From: an uncultured Bacilli bacterium
GTDB lineage: Bacteria > Bacillota_I > Bacilli_A > RF39 > UBA660
Direction: 5' to 3'
Assembly (NCBI GenBank): GCA_947630515.1
Contig: CANRHY010000126.1
Location: 1-7,801, forward strand
DNA: 7,801 nucleotides
Shown here: piece after piece, positions 6,744-7,801 of the stretch
How positions within the stretch are numbered: position 1 is the stretch's first letter
How the letters are laid out: the number at the start of each line of letters is the position of its first letter
Program-made: the position numbers and the translations under genes
Notes under the pieces: generated by a model
The model's database searches: none
What the model saw: the letters and a program-made list of their open reading frames with translations, nothing else
Told to the model about the DNA's origin: nothing

Positions 6744-6758
6744 TATAAATGTTATAAT
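6729..6758 (+). promoter_or_regulatory. Promoter of the LysR-type regulator gene
   Basis: TTGATA (6729-6734) and a perfect TATAAT (6753-6758) are 18 bases apart, and the -10 box has the extended form TGTTATAAT. Transcription would start near 6765, right at the AAGGAG ribosome site (6765-6770), leaving a very short leader before the ATG at 6779. Confidence 0.65.
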
Positions 6759-6778
6759 AATCATAAGGAGAGATTATA

Positions 6779-7648
6779 ATGAACATTGATTTAGAATTAT
6801 ATAAAACATTCTATGTTGTTGCAAAAAATAAACACATGACAAAAGCTAGTAAGGAACTACATATATCACAACCTGCTATATCACAATCTATAAAAAAATT
6901 AGAAGAACAATTAAACGGAACTTTATTTTTAAGAAGTAATAAAGGAATGTGCCTTACAGAAGAAGGAAAAATGTTTTATGAATATGTAAAAGGGGCATTA
7001 GAATTAATTAATAATGCTGAAAGAGAATTTACTTCATTTAAAGATTTAAATAAAGGAGAAATTAAAATTGGTATAAGTACAACTTTAACTAGACTTATCT
7101 TACTTGATATTATCAAAAATTTTCATAATGATTACCCTAACATAATTATAAATATAACAAATGATTTAACAAGTAATTTAATTAATGATTTAAAATTAGG
7201 AAAATTAGATTTTGTAATATTTAATGAAAGTAATGTAAAAGAATCTAATGTTCATTTAGAAAAAATAAAAGAATTAAAACAAGGATTTATATATAATCCT
7301 ATGTATTTTAAAGATGATATTAAAAGTTTTCATGATTTAAATAAATATCCATTAATATTACAAAAGCCCGAATCAAATAGTAGAAAACTAATAGACTTCA
7401 TAGCGCTCAATAAGAATGTAAAATTAATTCCTAAAATGGAAGTAGTTAGTCAAGAATTAATAACTGAATTTGTTAACATCGGACTAGGTATTGGATTCGT
7501 AATTATTGATTTTGCTAAAAAAAATTATGACAACTTAAAAGAATTAAAAATAAATAAAGAGATTTCAAACTTAAATGTATATTTAGCAACAAATAAAACT
7601 ATAAACCTAACTTTTGCAAGTAAAAAATTTATTAGTTATTTAGAATAA
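6779..7648 (+). CDS. LysR-type transcriptional regulator
   Basis: This 289-residue protein has the standard LysR layout and length. The N-terminal winged helix-turn-helix runs over residues 1-60: LYKTFYVVAKNKHMTKASKELHISQPAISQSIKKLEEQL, then FLRSNKGMCLTEEG. A linker helix (about 60-88) is followed by a periplasmic-binding-like effector domain (about 89-289), starting GEIKIGISTTLTRLILLDIIKNFHNDYPNIII. Such proteins are cytoplasmic tetramers that sense a small molecule, usually repress their own gene and activate a divergent one. Here the divergent target is the coaC operon, only 88 bases away, so the effector may be an intermediate of that pathway or the substrate of the aldolase pair. The specific LysR subgroup cannot be told from sequence alone. 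Confidence 0.92.
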   Translation: MNIDLELYKTFYVVAKNKHMTKASKELHISQPAISQSIKKLEEQLNGTLFLRSNKGMCLTEEGKMFYEYVKGALELINNAEREFTSFKDLNKGEIKIGISTTLTRLILLDIIKNFHNDYPNIIINITNDLTSNLINDLKLGKLDFVIFNESNVKESNVHLEKIKELKQGFIYNPMYFKDDIKSFHDLNKYPLILQKPESNSRKLIDFIALNKNVKLIPKMEVVSQELITEFVNIGLGIGFVIIDFAKKNYDNLKELKINKEISNLNVYLATNKTINLTFASKKFISYLE

Positions 7649-7658
7649 TAAAAAATAA

Positions 7659-7699
7659 AAAGCAACACTATTATTTTAAAAATATTATGCTATTGCTTT
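7659..7699 (-). terminator. Hairpin with leftward T-tract
   Basis: AAAGCAA (7659-7665) pairs with TTGCTTT (7693-7699); an imperfect AT inner stem fills the loop. Read on the minus strand it is followed by TTTTATTTTTTATTA, a terminator-like tract, while on the plus strand it is followed by CC and A-rich sequence. It therefore fits best the end of a leftward transcript coming from beyond the right edge. It may also stop lysR transcription weakly. Confidence 0.4.
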
Positions 7700-7734
7700 C
7701 CAAAAACAATAATAAAAAACAAGTTTTTTAAAAA

Positions 7735-7751
7735 AAGAGCAAAAAGCCCCC
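7735..7751 (-). terminator. Possible second leftward hairpin with G-U pairs
   Basis: On the minus strand GGGGGC and GCTCTT flank a five-T loop and can pair if G-U wobble is allowed, followed by a run of T. The G-run is conspicuous in this AT-rich DNA. Its stability is doubtful because half of the pairs are wobble. Confidence 0.2.
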
Positions 7752-7801
7752 TTACCCCATAGAAAATATGTGATTATTAGTTAAGAAGTTCTTTATTAAC
7801 A

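Noticed and set aside
7777..7801. Possible 3' end of a minus-strand gene (reads VNKELLN then TAA)
   Set aside because: Only seven codons are visible, and another frame is also open for about 15 codons, so it cannot be called from this window.
1..7801. CRISPR array, tRNA, rRNA, insertion sequence or phage genes
   Set aside because: No regularly spaced repeats, cloverleaf, rRNA core, transposase-like protein or terminal inverted repeats were seen.

Overview
The window comes from a very AT-rich bacterium (roughly a quarter G+C by eye) with gram-positive signals. Shine-Dalgarno sites are strong (AAGGAGGAG, TAGGAGGAG), and one surface protein has a signal peptide plus a sortase-type NPNTG tail. 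Tryptophan is encoded by TGG and TGA is used as a stop, so this is not the Mycoplasma code. A low-GC Bacilli-like or wall-bearing Mollicutes-related gut lineage fits best; this is inference.

Layout. Bases 105-953 (minus) hold a cell-wall-anchored protein with its own promoter. Bases 1018-6690 (minus) hold a tightly packed run of seven genes. In transcription order these are coaC (6690-6154), two paralogous proteins of about 350 residues with a class II aldolase (AraD/FucA-like) C-terminal domain (6152-5100 and 5085-4042), a stand-alone coaB (4032-3304), a zinc-ribbon HExxH metallopeptidase-like protein (about 3255-2080), a 136-residue unknown protein (2066-1656) and a four-helix membrane protein (1659-1018). 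Gaps are mostly 1-15 bases, with one ATGA overlap. Bases 6779-7648 (plus) hold a divergent LysR-type regulator. The 88-base intergenic region between it and coaC holds back-to-back promoters with adjoining -35 boxes and an inverted repeat. The last 150 bases are non-coding and A-rich on the plus strand, with hairpins that look like terminators for a leftward gene beyond the right edge.

How the genes may work together. CoaB joins cysteine to 4'-phosphopantothenate and CoaC decarboxylates the product, two consecutive steps of coenzyme A synthesis. Most bacteria carry these activities as one fused CoaBC (Dfp) protein; here they are split, as in streptococci and enterococci. The unusual feature is that two aldolase-fold paralogues sit exactly between the two CoA genes, with stop codons and ribosome sites interlocked. 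Both keep the metal-binding Asp/His-x-His/His set, but each has lost a different other part of the canonical active-site signature, which suggests a paired (hetero-oligomeric) enzyme. They share an N-terminal domain I do not recognise. The best candidate for an undescribed system here is a LysR-controlled CoA/pantothenate-linked operon with a two-subunit aldolase-like enzyme of unknown substrate. The peptidase and the two small proteins downstream may form a separate unit.
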